Assembly (NCBI RefSeq): GCF_000299935.1
Contig: NZ_AMRL01000012.1
Location: 1-64,000 of the forward strand
Direction of reading: 5' to 3'
From: Oceanibaculum indicum P24
GTDB lineage: Bacteria > Pseudomonadota > Alphaproteobacteria > Oceanibaculales > Oceanibaculaceae
Length of the DNA stretch: 64,000 bases
The position numbers and the translations under genes are program-made. The notes under the pieces are model-generated. The model was not told where the DNA came from and ran no database searches. It saw nothing but the letters and a program-made list of their open reading frames with translations. Positions 19,608 through 28,932 of the stretch are shown one piece after another (positions within the stretch are counted from its first letter, which is position 1; each line of letters starts with the position of its first letter).

Positions 19608-20327
19608 GTGCTCACGAAGAAACAGTTCGAACTGTTGACCTTCATCAACCGGCGGCTGAACGAGAGCGGCGTCTCCCCCTCCTTCGACGAAATGAAGGAA
19701 GCGCTCAATCTGCGCTCCAAATCCGGCATTCACCGCCTGATCACCGGGCTTGAGGAGCGCGGCTTCATCCGCCGCCTGCCGCACCGCGCCCGCGCGCTTG
19801 AGGTTCTGCGCCTGCCGGAGCAGGTCTCGGCAAAGGATACTGGGCGCCAGCCTTCTGAGACGACCGGCAAGCGCTTTACACCGAACGTCATCGAAGGGCA
19901 TTTCGCCGGGCCGCTTGCGGGTGCCGCTACCGGGCAGGATATCCGGGCCGTGCCGCTGCCGCTCTACGGCAAGATAGCCGCCGGCACCCCAATCGAGGCG
20001 CTGCGCGACGAAAGCGCCGCCATCGACGTGCCACTCAGCCTGCTCGGCAAGGGCGAGCATTACGCGCTTGAGATCGAAGGCGATTCTATGGTCGAGGCCG
20101 GCATCCAGGATGGCGACACCGTCATCATCCAGCGCTGCGACACGGCGGAGAATGGCACCATCGTGGTGGCACTGGTGGACGAGCAGGAAGCGACCCTGAA
20201 ACGGCTGCGGCGCAAGGGCGGCTCGATTGCCCTGGAACCGGCCAATGCAGCCTATGAGACGCGAATTTTCGGGCCGGAACGGGTGAAGGTGCAGGGCCGG
20301 CTGGTCGGGCTGCTGCGTCGCTACTGA
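19608..20327 (+). CDS. lexA: SOS repressor LexA
   Basis: Represses DNA-damage genes and cleaves itself when RecA filaments form. I chose the GTG at 19608 ([20 protein letters not shown]), five bases after AGGAGG, giving 239 residues; longer in-frame starts would run back across the operators. The winged helix spans about 1-65. After a linker come the cleavage dipeptide A125-G126 (KIAAGTP), the nucleophile S160 in [10 protein letters not shown] and K198 in EATLKRLRR. Its upstream region holds two opposed LexA-type boxes, so strong autorepression is expected. It is convergent with comEC with only 15 bases between them. Confidence 0.96.
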   Translation: MLTKKQFELLTFINRRLNESGVSPSFDEMKEALNLRSKSGIHRLITGLEERGFIRRLPHRARALEVLRLPEQVSAKDTGRQPSETTGKRFTPNVIEGHFAGPLAGAATGQDIRAVPLPLYGKIAAGTPIEALRDESAAIDVPLSLLGKGEHYALEIEGDSMVEAGIQDGDTVIIQRCDTAENGTIVVALVDEQEATLKRLRRKGGSIALEPANAAYETRIFGPERVKVQGRLVGLLRRY

Positions 20328-20342
20328 GGGCCGTCACGGAGC

Positions 20343-22490
20343 CTAGCGGTTGCGCTGGGCCGCCGGATCAGGCGCCCAGGGTCTGATGCCACGATCCGCA
20401 CCGACCGAATCCAGGCGGAGGACTCCATCCTCCAGATAGAGCGCATGGGCGCCATGCCGCCACAGGTCGAACCGGTCCACTACCAGCCGCGCCGACGGGC
20501 AGCGCTGGCGGATCGGCACGAGGGCCACGACGATATCGGCGCTGCGGCAATCCTCCGCCAGCGCCTGTGGATCGCGGATAATCGCGACCTTTAGCCTCCC
20601 GACCTCTCCGATACAGCCCAACCCGTCACAGGCAATGCCGTCGCGTCCACCGCTGCCGGGGCGCGGCATAGCGATACGCCATTCCTGCCCGGCGCGTTGC
20701 AGCCAGTTCTCCGCCGTGAAGGACGCCGCTCGGACGGAGGAAAAGGCCAGCCCGTTCGTGCCGCGCAACGCAACCAGCTTCGCCTCGCCATCGACCAGCA
20801 GCAAAGGCTGGGGGGCGATCCAAGGCATCGCAAGACCGGCCACAACCGGCACTAATCCAGCGAAACGCCAGGCGCGTTGCCAGAGCGCCAGCCACAGACC
20901 GCCGAGCGAAACCGCTAGCAGTGCAGCCGCGTGCATCGCCGGCACCGCCAGAACGGCACCCGGCAGGGCGGATATCCAGGCGCCGACTGCCAGCACGCCA
21001 TCGATGCCGAGGCCCATCGGGGCGAGCGCTAGCCCTTCCAGCCCGAAGGGGAGCAGCAGCAAGGCCAGCACGCCCCACGGCATGATCCAGAAAGCGGTCA
21101 GCGGCACCGCGGCCATATTGGCCAGCGCGCCATAGAGTGCCACCTGGTTGAAATGATAGGCGGCAAAGGGCAGCGTCCCGGCTGTCGCCAGCACCGAGGT
21201 GGCAACCAGGCCAAACAGATAGAGAGAACCGCGCCGCAACGGTCCCGCTCCGGCGCGAAAGGCCGCAAAGCGCTCTCGGTTCGCCTCATAGAAAGCGACC
21301 AGCAGCAGCACGGCGGCAAAGGACATCTGGAAGCTCGGCCCCAGCATCACCTCCGGTGCCAGCAGCAGGATGAAGGCGGCTGCCCAGGCGATCAGCCGCA
21401 GCGAGATTGCCACCCGGTCGATCAATACCGCAACCAATACCAGCCCGGTCATCAGGAAGGCGCGCTGTGTCGGCACGGTGGCCCCGGCCAGCAGCAGATA
21501 GACGAAGGACGCGGCGAGCGCGGCAAGCGCCGCCCATTTCTTGATCGGCTGGTTCAGCGCCAGCGCCGGCGACAGGGCCATCAGGAAACGCAGCGTGAAG
21601 AAAACAGTGCCGGCCACCAGCCCCATATGCAGGCCGGAAATCGCCAGCAGGTGCGCAAGGCCGGAATCACGCATCGTCTCCAGGGTTTGCTCGGACAGGC
21701 CGGAGCGGTCGCCGGTCAGCAGCGCTACCGCCATGGCCCCTGTCTCGTCCGGCAGGATCGCGCGGATACGCTCCGTGATGGTCCGCCGCAGCCCGTCGAC
21801 GGCAACCCAGAAGCCGGCGGGCTTGCCCTCCGCCAACCGCGAAACATCCCCGATGGCATAGCCGACCCCGCCGATCCCCTCGAAATAGGCGTGGCGCTGG
21901 AAGTCGAATGCGCCGGGGGCTGAAGGCCCGGGCGGCGGCCGCAGCACGGCGCGCAGGCGTATTCGGTCGCCCAGCGCAATCTCCGGCATCTCCGAGCGCA
22001 CCACCATCCGCACCCGACGCGGCATTTTATCGGGGGACAGCCGGCCGATCCGTGTGGGCTCCAGGGTCAGCCGCCTGTCGCCGGGCCGCTGCTCGATGCG
22101 GACAAGCTGCCCTTCCACGATAACCGGCCCGATCTGTCGGTCCAGGAAGATGGTGCCGGCGGTCTGGCTACGGTATTGCGCCGCTGCGAAGCCCAGCGAA
22201 AAGGCGCAGACCAGCAACGCGAGCAGCCGTCCGTTCAGCGAGCGGTGCAGCAGAACGGCGAGGCCTATCGCGGCCCCCAGCCCTGCCCCGCCTACCCAGA
22301 GAGGCGGTTCGGCTTTCAGCAGGAAGTAGCCGCCAATGCCGCAGCCCAGCACCACCGGCAGCCAGAGCATCCAGCGCTCGCGTTCGGCCAGGAAGGGCGA
22401 CGCGATGCCGGAAAGCAGGCGTAATGCAGCACTTCCGGGCACAGCCTCCTGTTGCCCGGCACCTGCCGCGATGCCTTCTTCCTGATGCAT
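20343..22490 (-). CDS. comEC: ComEC/Rec2-family membrane channel protein
   Basis: A 715-residue polytopic inner-membrane protein with the N-terminal ComEC OB-like domain (about 85-260, DRQIGPVIVEGQLVRIEQRP) and the competence channel region with HLLAISGLHMGLVAGTVFF and LAGATVPTQRAFLMTG (about 290-570). ComEC translocates single-stranded DNA across the inner membrane during transformation. The C-terminal 150 residues correspond to the beta-lactamase-like domain but lack an HxHxDH zinc motif, so nuclease activity is unlikely. No other competence genes are nearby. The lexA-comEC-gltX-gltA order is common in alphaproteobacteria. Confidence 0.88.
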   Translation of the reverse strand: MHQEEGIAAGAGQQEAVPGSAALRLLSGIASPFLAERERWMLWLPVVLGCGIGGYFLLKAEPPLWVGGAGLGAAIGLAVLLHRSLNGRLLALLVCAFSLGFAAAQYRSQTAGTIFLDRQIGPVIVEGQLVRIEQRPGDRRLTLEPTRIGRLSPDKMPRRVRMVVRSEMPEIALGDRIRLRAVLRPPPGPSAPGAFDFQRHAYFEGIGGVGYAIGDVSRLAEGKPAGFWVAVDGLRRTITERIRAILPDETGAMAVALLTGDRSGLSEQTLETMRDSGLAHLLAISGLHMGLVAGTVFFTLRFLMALSPALALNQPIKKWAALAALAASFVYLLLAGATVPTQRAFLMTGLVLVAVLIDRVAISLRLIAWAAAFILLLAPEVMLGPSFQMSFAAVLLLVAFYEANRERFAAFRAGAGPLRRGSLYLFGLVATSVLATAGTLPFAAYHFNQVALYGALANMAAVPLTAFWIMPWGVLALLLLPFGLEGLALAPMGLGIDGVLAVGAWISALPGAVLAVPAMHAAALLAVSLGGLWLALWQRAWRFAGLVPVVAGLAMPWIAPQPLLLVDGEAKLVALRGTNGLAFSSVRAASFTAENWLQRAGQEWRIAMPRPGSGGRDGIACDGLGCIGEVGRLKVAIIRDPQALAEDCRSADIVVALVPIRQRCPSARLVVDRFDLWRHGAHALYLEDGVLRLDSVGADRGIRPWAPDPAAQRNR

Positions 22491-22593
22491 TGCGCCTCCC
22501 GCTTATGCAGAACACACTAATGCAGGGCGCGCCGCTGCGCATCCCGTAGTATGGCGGCGGCAATCACCACCGGACCGCGAAAGGAAAAGCAGC

Positions 22594-23226
22594 TTGAGCC
22601 TCACGCTTCACGGCTATCGCTACAGCGTCTATGCGCGGATCGTGCGCATGATCTGCGCCGAAAAAGCCATCGGCTACCGTTGGGTGGAGGTGAACCCGTT
22701 TGCCCTGGACCTGCCGGACTCCTATCTGGCCTTGCATCCCTTCAGGCGCGTGCCGGTGCTGGAGCATGATGGCTTCGTGATCTACGAAACGGTCGCGATA
22801 AGCCGCTATCTCGATGAGGCGTTTCCGGGCATCTCGCTGCAACCGTCGGCTCCGCGCGACCGGGCACGGCTGGCGCAGATTATCGCCATCATCGATGCCT
22901 ATGGCTATTGGCCGATGGTCCGTCAGGTCTTCGCGCACCGGGTTTTCCGGCCCTATCTGGGCGAGCCCGCGGATGAGGAGCAGGTTGATGCCGGGATCGC
23001 CGCTGCCCGGAAGGTGCTTGCCGCGCTGGAGGCCCTGGCCGGAGACGACGGCTATCTGGCTGGCGACAGGCTGTCCCTCGCCGACCTGCATGCCGCCCCG
23101 ATGGTGGCCTATTTCACCATGGCCGCCGAGGGCCAGGCTGCGCTGAGTGCCTATCCCCGCCTCACCGCCTGGTGGGGCAATATGAGCAGGCGGCCAAGCC
23201 TCACGGATACAGATCCGTTCGCCTGA
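22594..23226 (+). CDS. Glutathione S-transferase family protein
   Basis: A 210-residue cytosolic GST with the thioredoxin-like N-domain (LTLHGYRYSVYARIVRMICA, then FRRVPVLEHDGFVIYETVAISRYL containing the cis-Pro and the glutathione-gamma-Glu motif ES/ET) and an all-helical C-domain with LAGDRLSLADLHAAPMV. The likely catalytic Ser or Tyr is in YRYSVY. The start is a TTG at 22594 after AAAGGA, the only candidate that keeps the first beta strand intact. The specific substrate is unknown. It lies immediately upstream of gltX and may be co-transcribed with it. Confidence 0.85.
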   Translation: MSLTLHGYRYSVYARIVRMICAEKAIGYRWVEVNPFALDLPDSYLALHPFRRVPVLEHDGFVIYETVAISRYLDEAFPGISLQPSAPRDRARLAQIIAIIDAYGYWPMVRQVFAHRVFRPYLGEPADEEQVDAGIAAARKVLAALEALAGDDGYLAGDRLSLADLHAAPMVAYFTMAAEGQAALSAYPRLTAWWGNMSRRPSLTDTDPFA

Positions 23227-23325
23227 TCTGTGCACGGCGGCACCCTTTGTGCTAAACAGCGGCCACCAATCCGACTGCCCTGGCATTGTCCGCGGCTTTC
23301 CATCCAGTACCGGAACCGATTTCGC

Positions 23326-24732
23326 ATGACCGTCGTCACCCGTTTCGCCCCCTCCCCGACCGGCTTCCTGCATATTGGCGGCGGCCGCACGGCCCTGTTC
23401 AACTGGCTCTATGCCCGGCATACCGGCGGCAAGTTCCTGCTGCGCATCGAAGATACCGACCGCGCCCGCTCCACCGAGGAAGCGGTCGGGGCGATCTTCG
23501 AGGGGCTGAAATGGCTGGGGCTGGACTGGGATGGCGAGGCCGTCATGCAGTTCGCCCGTGCCGGCCGCCATGCCGAGGTCGCGCACGCGCTGCTCGCCCA
23601 GGGCAAGGCCTATCGCTGCTACGCCACGCCGGAAGAGCTGGAGGCGATGCGTGAGCAGGCCAAGGCGGAAGGCCGCCCGGTGCGTTATGACGGGCGCTGG
23701 CGCGACCGCCCCGAGTCGGAGGCACCGGCCGGCGTAAAGCCGGTGATCCGGCTGAAGGCGCCGCAGAGCGGCCAGACTGTGATCCAGGACCTGGTGCAGG
23801 GCGAAGTCACCGTCGCCAACGAACAACTGGACGATTTCGTGCTGCTGCGTGGCGACGGCACGCCGACCTACATGCTGTCGGTGGTGGTGGATGACCACGA
23901 TATGGGGATCACCCATGTGATCCGGGGTGACGACCATCTGAACAACGCCTTCCGCCAGACCCAGCTCTATCAGGCGATGGGCTGGGACGTGCCGGTCTTC
24001 GCGCATATCCCGCTGATCCACGGGCCGGACGGCGCCAAGCTGTCGAAGCGCCATGGCGCGCTGGGCGTCGAGGCCTACCGCGATATGGGATTCCTGCCCG
24101 AGGCAATGCGCAACTACCTGCTGCGCCTGGGCTGGGGCCATGGCGATGAGGAGATCATCCCGACCGAGAAGGCCATCGAATGGTTCGATCTCGACGCGGT
24201 TGGCCGCTCCCCCTCGCGCTTCGACATGGCGAAGCTGGAGAATCTGAACGCGCATTACCTGCGCGAGGCCGATGATGCCAGGTTGGTCGCGCTGATCCAG
24301 CCGCTGCTGGCCGAGCGGCTGGGGCAACCTGTGGATGATGCCGGCAAGGCACTGCTGACCGCCGGCATGCCCGGCCTGAAGCCGCGCGCCAAGACGCTGG
24401 TCGATCTGGCGGACAGCGCGCTGTTCTATGTCCGCCCGCTGCCCCTGCCTTTCACCGACAAGGCGGCTGCCTTGCTGACGGACGAGGCCCGGCAGGTGCT
24501 GGCGAAGCTGGCCACGGCGCTGGAAGGCCAGGCAGACTGGAGCGAAGCCGCGCTTGAGGAGCGCGTGCGCAGCTTTGCAGAAACCGAGACGCTGAAGCTG
24601 GGGGCCGTCGCGCAACCCTTGCGTGCCGCGCTGACCGGCTCCACCATGTCGCCCGGCATTTTCGACGTGCTGGCGGTACTGGGACGCGATGCGGCAATCG
24701 CGCGTATCCGCGCGGCTGTCGGGGGGAATTGA
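23326..24732 (+). CDS. gltX: Glutamyl-tRNA synthetase
   Basis: A class I synthetase that charges tRNA-Glu and, in organisms lacking GlnRS, tRNA-Gln. The chosen ATG at 23326 ([20 protein letters not shown]) gives 468 residues; the frame remains open upstream into the GST gap but without homology. HIGG lies at 16-19 and the KLSKR form of KMSKS at about 238-242. The C-terminal helical cage binds the anticodon. Many alphaproteobacteria carry two gltX paralogues, so this could be either the discriminating or the Gln-specific copy; the sequence alone does not settle it. Confidence 0.95.
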   Translation: MTVVTRFAPSPTGFLHIGGGRTALFNWLYARHTGGKFLLRIEDTDRARSTEEAVGAIFEGLKWLGLDWDGEAVMQFARAGRHAEVAHALLAQGKAYRCYATPEELEAMREQAKAEGRPVRYDGRWRDRPESEAPAGVKPVIRLKAPQSGQTVIQDLVQGEVTVANEQLDDFVLLRGDGTPTYMLSVVVDDHDMGITHVIRGDDHLNNAFRQTQLYQAMGWDVPVFAHIPLIHGPDGAKLSKRHGALGVEAYRDMGFLPEAMRNYLLRLGWGHGDEEIIPTEKAIEWFDLDAVGRSPSRFDMAKLENLNAHYLREADDARLVALIQPLLAERLGQPVDDAGKALLTAGMPGLKPRAKTLVDLADSALFYVRPLPLPFTDKAAALLTDEARQVLAKLATALEGQADWSEAALEERVRSFAETETLKLGAVAQPLRAALTGSTMSPGIFDVLAVLGRDAAIARIRAAVGGN

Positions 24733-24746
24733 CCGGCCCTGCGCCC

Positions 24747-24768
24747 AGCGCAGTACTACTGCTGCGCT
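24747..24768 (+). other. Hairpin downstream of gltX
   Basis: AGCGCAG and CTGCGCT form a perfect 7-bp stem around an 8-base loop, 14 bases after the gltX stop. There is no T-tract, so it may only protect the transcript end or act with Rho. Confidence 0.35.
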
Positions 24769-24794
24769 AAGTCCTCGCCAAACCGACTGCGGGT

Positions 24795-24813
24795 CAATAT
24801 ATTGCAACGCAAT
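24795..24813. promoter_or_regulatory. Palindromes in the gltA upstream region
   Basis: CAATATATTG (24795-24804) is a perfect 10-bp palindrome and overlaps ATTGC-AAC-GCAAT (24801-24813), a perfect 5-3-5 inverted repeat. They sit 60-80 bases before the gltA start, where an operator for a central-metabolism regulator would be expected. No regulator is assigned. Confidence 0.35.
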
Positions 24814-24874
24814 ACAAGGCCGGTGGCCGTCTAAACCCTCGCTTGAGGGACCGAAGAAAGGGGAGTTCTCAAGA

Positions 24875-26179
24875 ATGACCGCCAATAGTCTGAAGCCGAT
24901 CAAGCTTGTCGATCCGAACAAGGATAAGTCGATCGAGCTGCCGTTGATCCCCGGGTCCGTCGGGCCTGAGGTGATGGATATCCGCAAGCTGTACGCCGAA
25001 ACCGGCTACTTCACCTACGATCCGGGCTTCACATCGACCGGTTCCTGCGAATCCAAGATCACCTATATCGACGGCGACCAGGGCGTGTTGCTGCACCGCG
25101 GCTATGCCATTGAGGATCTGGCCGCGAACTGCGACTTCCTGGAGGTTGCCTATCTGCTGATGAATGGCGAGCTGCCCAACCCGACCGAGAAGGCCAAGTT
25201 CGAGCACGACATCACCTATCACACGATGGTGCACGAGCAGATGGCCAACTTCTTCCGGGGCTTCCGCCGTGACGCGCACCCGATGGCCATCATGTGCGGC
25301 GTGGTCGGCGCCATGTCCGCCTTCTACCACGATTCGACCGATATCGAGGACCCGCGCCAGCGGATGATCGCCTCCTACCGGCTGATCGCCAAGATGCCGA
25401 CCATCGCCGCCATGGCCTACAAGTACTCCGTCGGCCAGCCCTTCATGTATCCGCTGAACAAGCTGAGCTACGCGCAGAACTTCCTGCAGATGACCTTCGG
25501 CGTACCGGCCGAGCCCTATATCGATAATCCTGTCCTCTCCAAGGCGATGGACAAGATTTTCATCCTGCATGCCGACCACGAGCAGAACGCCTCGACCTCG
25601 ACGGTCCGGCTTGCCGGCTCGTCGGGCGCCAACCCGTTCGCCTGCATCGCGGCCGGTATCGCCTCGCTGTGGGGCCCTTCGCATGGCGGCGCCAACGAGG
25701 CGGTGCTGAACATGCTGGGCGAGATCGGCGATGCCAAGAACATCCCGGAATTCGTGAAGCGGGCGAAGGACAAGAACGACCCGTTCCGCCTGATGGGCTT
25801 CGGCCACCGGGTGTACAAGAACTACGACCCGCGCGCCAAGGTGATGCAGCAGACCTGCCACGAGGTGCTGAAGGAACTGGGCGTGAAGGACGAGCCGCTG
25901 CTCGACATCGCCATGGAGTTGGAGAAGATCGCGCTGGAGGACGAGTATTTCGTCGAGAAGAAGCTCTATCCCAACGTCGATTTCTATTCCGGCATCATCC
26001 TGAAGGCGATGGGCTTCCCGACCAGCATGTTCACCGTGCTGTTTGCCGTTGCGCGCACCACCGGCTGGGTGGCACAGTGGAAGGAGATGATCGAGGATCC
26101 CGTCCAGAAGATCGGGCGTCCGCGCCAGCTTTATACGGGCCACGATCACCGTCCTTACGTGCCGCTCTCGAAGCGCTGA
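24875..26179 (+). CDS. gltA: Citrate synthase
   Basis: Condenses acetyl-CoA with oxaloacetate at the entry to the TCA cycle. The ATG at 24875 follows AAAGGGGAG and gives 434 residues, the size of the hexameric, NADH-sensitive type II enzyme of Gram-negative bacteria. Visible motifs: [15 protein letters not shown] near the N-terminus, [16 protein letters not shown] and [17 protein letters not shown] with catalytic histidines, and [18 protein letters not shown] with the catalytic Asp neighbourhood. The gene is downstream of gltX but separated by a 142-base gap containing a hairpin and palindromes, so it probably has its own regulated promoter. Confidence 0.97.
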   Translation: MTANSLKPIKLVDPNKDKSIELPLIPGSVGPEVMDIRKLYAETGYFTYDPGFTSTGSCESKITYIDGDQGVLLHRGYAIEDLAANCDFLEVAYLLMNGELPNPTEKAKFEHDITYHTMVHEQMANFFRGFRRDAHPMAIMCGVVGAMSAFYHDSTDIEDPRQRMIASYRLIAKMPTIAAMAYKYSVGQPFMYPLNKLSYAQNFLQMTFGVPAEPYIDNPVLSKAMDKIFILHADHEQNASTSTVRLAGSSGANPFACIAAGIASLWGPSHGGANEAVLNMLGEIGDAKNIPEFVKRAKDKNDPFRLMGFGHRVYKNYDPRAKVMQQTCHEVLKELGVKDEPLLDIAMELEKIALEDEYFVEKKLYPNVDFYSGIILKAMGFPTSMFTVLFAVARTTGWVAQWKEMIEDPVQKIGRPRQLYTGHDHRPYVPLSKR

Positions 26180-26264
26180 GGACGGACCCTCAACAGCGAC
26201 AGCAGCGGGAGGCACCGCACGCGTGCTTCTGGAACGGCGGAATAGGTCCGACAGGACCATTGGC

Positions 26265-26426
26265 ATGCGGGGAAAGGGCGGAACGCCTTTTTCCCGCATC
26301 TTCGCCATCCGCCTGCGCCTGCCCGCCAACGATAATGCGCGGCCCGCCAGTAAAGGCATGTGGCCGCGCATTGCCGTTATGGGAACGGCGGCCCTGATGC
26401 TGGCCGCCGTCCTGTATATCTTCTGA
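26265..26426 (+). CDS. Small single-pass membrane protein, 53 residues
   Basis: A 53-codon frame (ATG at 26265; the frame is open further upstream from 26223) with an AGGA element nine bases ahead. The product is basic at the N-terminus, contains LPANDNARP at about residues 20-28, and ends in one hydrophobic helix (IAVMGTAALMLAAVLYIF). The ANDN-type motif before a terminal helix is something I recall from small alphaproteobacterial hypotheticals; the function is unknown. It runs to within five bases of the convergent gloA stop. It could be spurious, but composition and topology favour a real gene. Confidence 0.42.
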   Translation: MRGKGGTPFSRIFAIRLRLPANDNARPASKGMWPRIAVMGTAALMLAAVLYIF

Positions 26427-26430
26427 AGCC

Positions 26431-26865
26431 TTATTTCTTCTCGATCAGCTCGACCTTGTAGCCATCGGGGTCCTCGATGAAGGCGATGACGCTGCCGCCA
26501 TGCTTCATCGGCCCCGGCGGGCGCGGGATCTTCACGCCTTCCGCCGCCAGCTTCTCGCAGGTGCCATAGATATCGGGCACGCCGATCGCCAGATGGCCGA
26601 AGCCGGAGCCGATCGTGTAGGGCTCGGCCTGGTCCCAGTTATGGGTCAGCTCGATCACCGTATTGGCCTTCTCATCGCCATAACCCACGAAGGCCAGGGT
26701 GAAACGGCCGCTTTCGTAATCCGTCCGCCGCAGCAGGTTCATGCCCAGCAGGCGGGTGTAGAAGTCGATGGACTTGTCGAGGTCCAGCACGCGGATCATC
26801 GTGTGCAGCATGCGGAAACCGCTGGTATCCACTGCCGGACGCTCCGCTGTCATCGTCGAGGACAT
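26431..26865 (-). CDS. gloA: Lactoylglutathione lyase (glyoxalase I)
   Basis: Isomerises the methylglyoxal-glutathione hemithioacetal to S-lactoylglutathione. The ATG at 26865 (MSSTMTAERPAVDTSGFRML) follows AGGGAG and gives 144 residues; an upstream in-frame start would overlap lpxB. Metal ligands are visible as His in RMLHTMIRVLD, Glu in VIELTHNW, His in FGHLAIGV and Glu in GYKVELIEKK, fitting the Ni/Co-type bacterial enzyme. It closes the long lipid A gene block; the 31-base gap after lpxB suggests it can be reached by read-through. Confidence 0.94.
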   Translation of the reverse strand: MSSTMTAERPAVDTSGFRMLHTMIRVLDLDKSIDFYTRLLGMNLLRRTDYESGRFTLAFVGYGDEKANTVIELTHNWDQAEPYTIGSGFGHLAIGVPDIYGTCEKLAAEGVKIPRPPGPMKHGGSVIAFIEDPDGYKVELIEKK

Positions 26866-26896
26866 GGGACTCCCTTTCTGGTTTTCGGTTGAAAGT

Positions 26897-28069
26897 TCAG
26901 TTCCTAGATTTAGCGCATTCGCCAGCAATTGCGAGCAGCTTGTCGGCGATCCGCTGGCTGGGCGCGGTGTCGTTGCCGCCCAGCATCTCCTTCAGCCGGA
27001 CGCCGGCTTCGACCTGCCGCGCCCGCGCCGCCGGATCGCTGAGCAGCGTTTCCAGCGCCGCCTCCAGGCGGTCGGCTGTGCAGTCGGCCTGGATCAGCTC
27101 TGGCACGATCTCCGCTTCCAGCAGGATGTTCGGCAGGGTATAGCGCGTCAGGCTGACCAACTGCCGCGCGATCCGGTAACTGACCGCGTTTACCTTGTAG
27201 GCGGCCACGGTCGGTATGCCGGCCAGCACCAGCTCCAGCACCGCCGTGCCGGCGGCGGACAGCGCCAGATCAGCAGCAGCAAACAGATCGGCCTTCTCAT
27301 TGGCGCCATCGCAGAGCGTTACCGGAACCGGCCAGTTGGCCACAGCCTCCGATATCCGGTCGCGCAGCGAATCGACCGCCGGCAGTGCCACCCGCAGGCC
27401 GGGATGCCGCTGCGCCAGCCGGGCCACGGCCTCGGCGAAGGGCGGCAGCAGCCTGTCGATCTCACCACGGCGGCTGCCGGGCAGCACGGCCAGCAGCGTT
27501 GCATCGGCCGGAATGTCGTGCCGGGTGCGGAAGGCAGCACCATCGCCGGCCGGATTCTCGACAATGGGATGGCCGACATAGCTGGTCTCCAGCCCGTGCC
27601 GGGTGAAATAGGGCGGCTCGAACGGCAGGATCACCAGCAGATGGTCGAGGAATTTCGCGATCTTCTCCGCCCGCTTTGGCTTCCATGCCCAGACGGTGGG
27701 AGCCACCAGATGCACCAGCGGGATGCCCTGCCCGTGCAGCTTCTTCGCCACGCGGAAGCAGAAGCCGGGCGCATCGATGGTCAGCACCGCATCGGGGCGC
27801 GCTGCCTCGATGGCCTTCACCGTCTCGTCGATCCGGCGCAGCACGCGGGGAATATGCGGGATAACCTCCAGCAGACCCATGATGGCCAGTTCCCGCATCG
27901 GAAACAGGCTCTGCAGACCCTGCGCGGCCATCTCCGGGCCACCGATGCCGGCGATGCGGACATGGCCGTCTGTGGCCTGTTTCAGGCCCGCCATCACCTT
28001 TGCCCCCAGCGCATCGCCGGAATGCTCCCCGGCGATGATAAAGATCAGGGGGGCGGGCGCCTCGCTCAT
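26897..28069 (-). CDS. lpxB: Lipid-A-disaccharide synthase
   Basis: A membrane-associated GT19-family glycosyltransferase that joins UDP-2,3-diacylglucosamine to lipid X, forming the lipid A disaccharide. The 390-residue product begins with IFIIAGEHSGDALGAKVM and contains MGLLEVIPHIPRVLRR, VHLVAPTVWAWKPKRAEKI, YVGHPIVENP and LLAVLPGSRRGEIDRLLP, all family signatures, and the C-terminal SAAGTAVLELVLAGIP nucleotide-sugar site. Its start overlaps the lpxI stop (ATGA), so the substrate-producing and substrate-using enzymes are translationally coupled. Confidence 0.96.
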   Translation of the reverse strand: MSEAPAPLIFIIAGEHSGDALGAKVMAGLKQATDGHVRIAGIGGPEMAAQGLQSLFPMRELAIMGLLEVIPHIPRVLRRIDETVKAIEAARPDAVLTIDAPGFCFRVAKKLHGQGIPLVHLVAPTVWAWKPKRAEKIAKFLDHLLVILPFEPPYFTRHGLETSYVGHPIVENPAGDGAAFRTRHDIPADATLLAVLPGSRRGEIDRLLPPFAEAVARLAQRHPGLRVALPAVDSLRDRISEAVANWPVPVTLCDGANEKADLFAAADLALSAAGTAVLELVLAGIPTVAAYKVNAVSYRIARQLVSLTRYTLPNILLEAEIVPELIQADCTADRLEAALETLLSDPAARARQVEAGVRLKEMLGGNDTAPSQRIADKLLAIAGECAKSRN

Positions 28070-28932
28070 ACTGCGTCTCCGCTGATCCCCTTCACGAACA
28101 GGCCCAGCCGGTTGGCGGTCTCGATCACCGCCGCGCGGTCCACGATCCAGGCACCGCCCGCATCCACGGCGATACCGGCGAGGCCGGCCTTCGCCGCCGC
28201 CTCCACCGTGGCCACGCCGATGGTCGGCAGATCGATGCGCTCATTCTGGCCGGGCTTGCGCAGCTTCACCAGCACGCCGCCGCCGCCATCACGACGCAGC
28301 GGTCCGACCCGAGCCAGCAGCGCGTCGGTGCCCTCAATGGCCTCAATGCCGAGGCATAGCCCCTGCTGCACCACCACACCCTGCCCGACATCGAGCGGTC
28401 CCAGCGCGCGCAAAATGGCCACGCCGCGCGCGATATCGGCCTCCGCCGCCGCATCGGCGCGGTGCCGGCCCAGGTAGCCGGCGCCGGCGAGCAGGCCGTC
28501 CAGCAGCCTGTCCGCGCGTTCCACGGTAAACCCCTCGCCTTCCAGAACCTTCACTACGGCCGAGAGCAGCGCATCGTCGCCGGCCAGGAACATCTTCGGC
28601 CCCATCTTGGCGATCAGCCGGGTCGCCGTCCAATCCGGCCTCAATTCGGCGAGCGAGGGCCGACGTACCGAGCCGGCGAAGACCAGCCGGCGCACGCCTT
28701 CGCGGCGTAGCGCGTCAAGAGCCGTGCCGACAGCACCCAGCCGGACGACGAGATGTGGCGTTCCGTCCAGCGTCTCCGGCTGTACCTGGCCTTCGAGGCC
28801 GATGATGAAGTACGGGTGACTACGGTCACGCAGCGTGGCGACAAGCTGGCCGGGAACGGTTCCGCCACCGGCCACGATGCCGATCTTGTCCGTTACCGGA
28901 GCGGCCTCATGCGTCGTCGCCGGACCGGGCAT
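28066..28932 (-). CDS. lpxI: UDP-2,3-diacylglucosamine pyrophosphatase LpxI
   Basis: Hydrolyses UDP-2,3-diacylglucosamine to lipid X and UMP, replacing the unrelated LpxH of enterobacteria. The ATG at 28932 (MPGPATTHEAAPVTDKIGIV) gives 288 residues and overlaps the end of lpxA by 26 bases. Family features include KIGIVAGGGTVPGQLVATLR, the VFAGSVRRPSLAELRPD segment, VGQGVVVQQGLCLGIEAIEG and the C-terminal LPTIGVATVEAAAKAGLAGI. The position between lpxA and lpxB is the standard alphaproteobacterial arrangement and supports the call. Confidence 0.94.
   Translation of the reverse strand: MPGPATTHEAAPVTDKIGIVAGGGTVPGQLVATLRDRSHPYFIIGLEGQVQPETLDGTPHLVVRLGAVGTALDALRREGVRRLVFAGSVRRPSLAELRPDWTATRLIAKMGPKMFLAGDDALLSAVVKVLEGEGFTVERADRLLDGLLAGAGYLGRHRADAAAEADIARGVAILRALGPLDVGQGVVVQQGLCLGIEAIEGTDALLARVGPLRRDGGGGVLVKLRKPGQNERIDLPTIGVATVEAAAKAGLAGIAVDAGGAWIVDRAAVIETANRLGLFVKGISGDAV

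Noticed and set aside
22564..24987. 807-residue minus-strand frame across the GST and gltX genes
   Set aside because: It spans two well-supported genes on the plus strand, has shadow-like composition and no recognisable motif.
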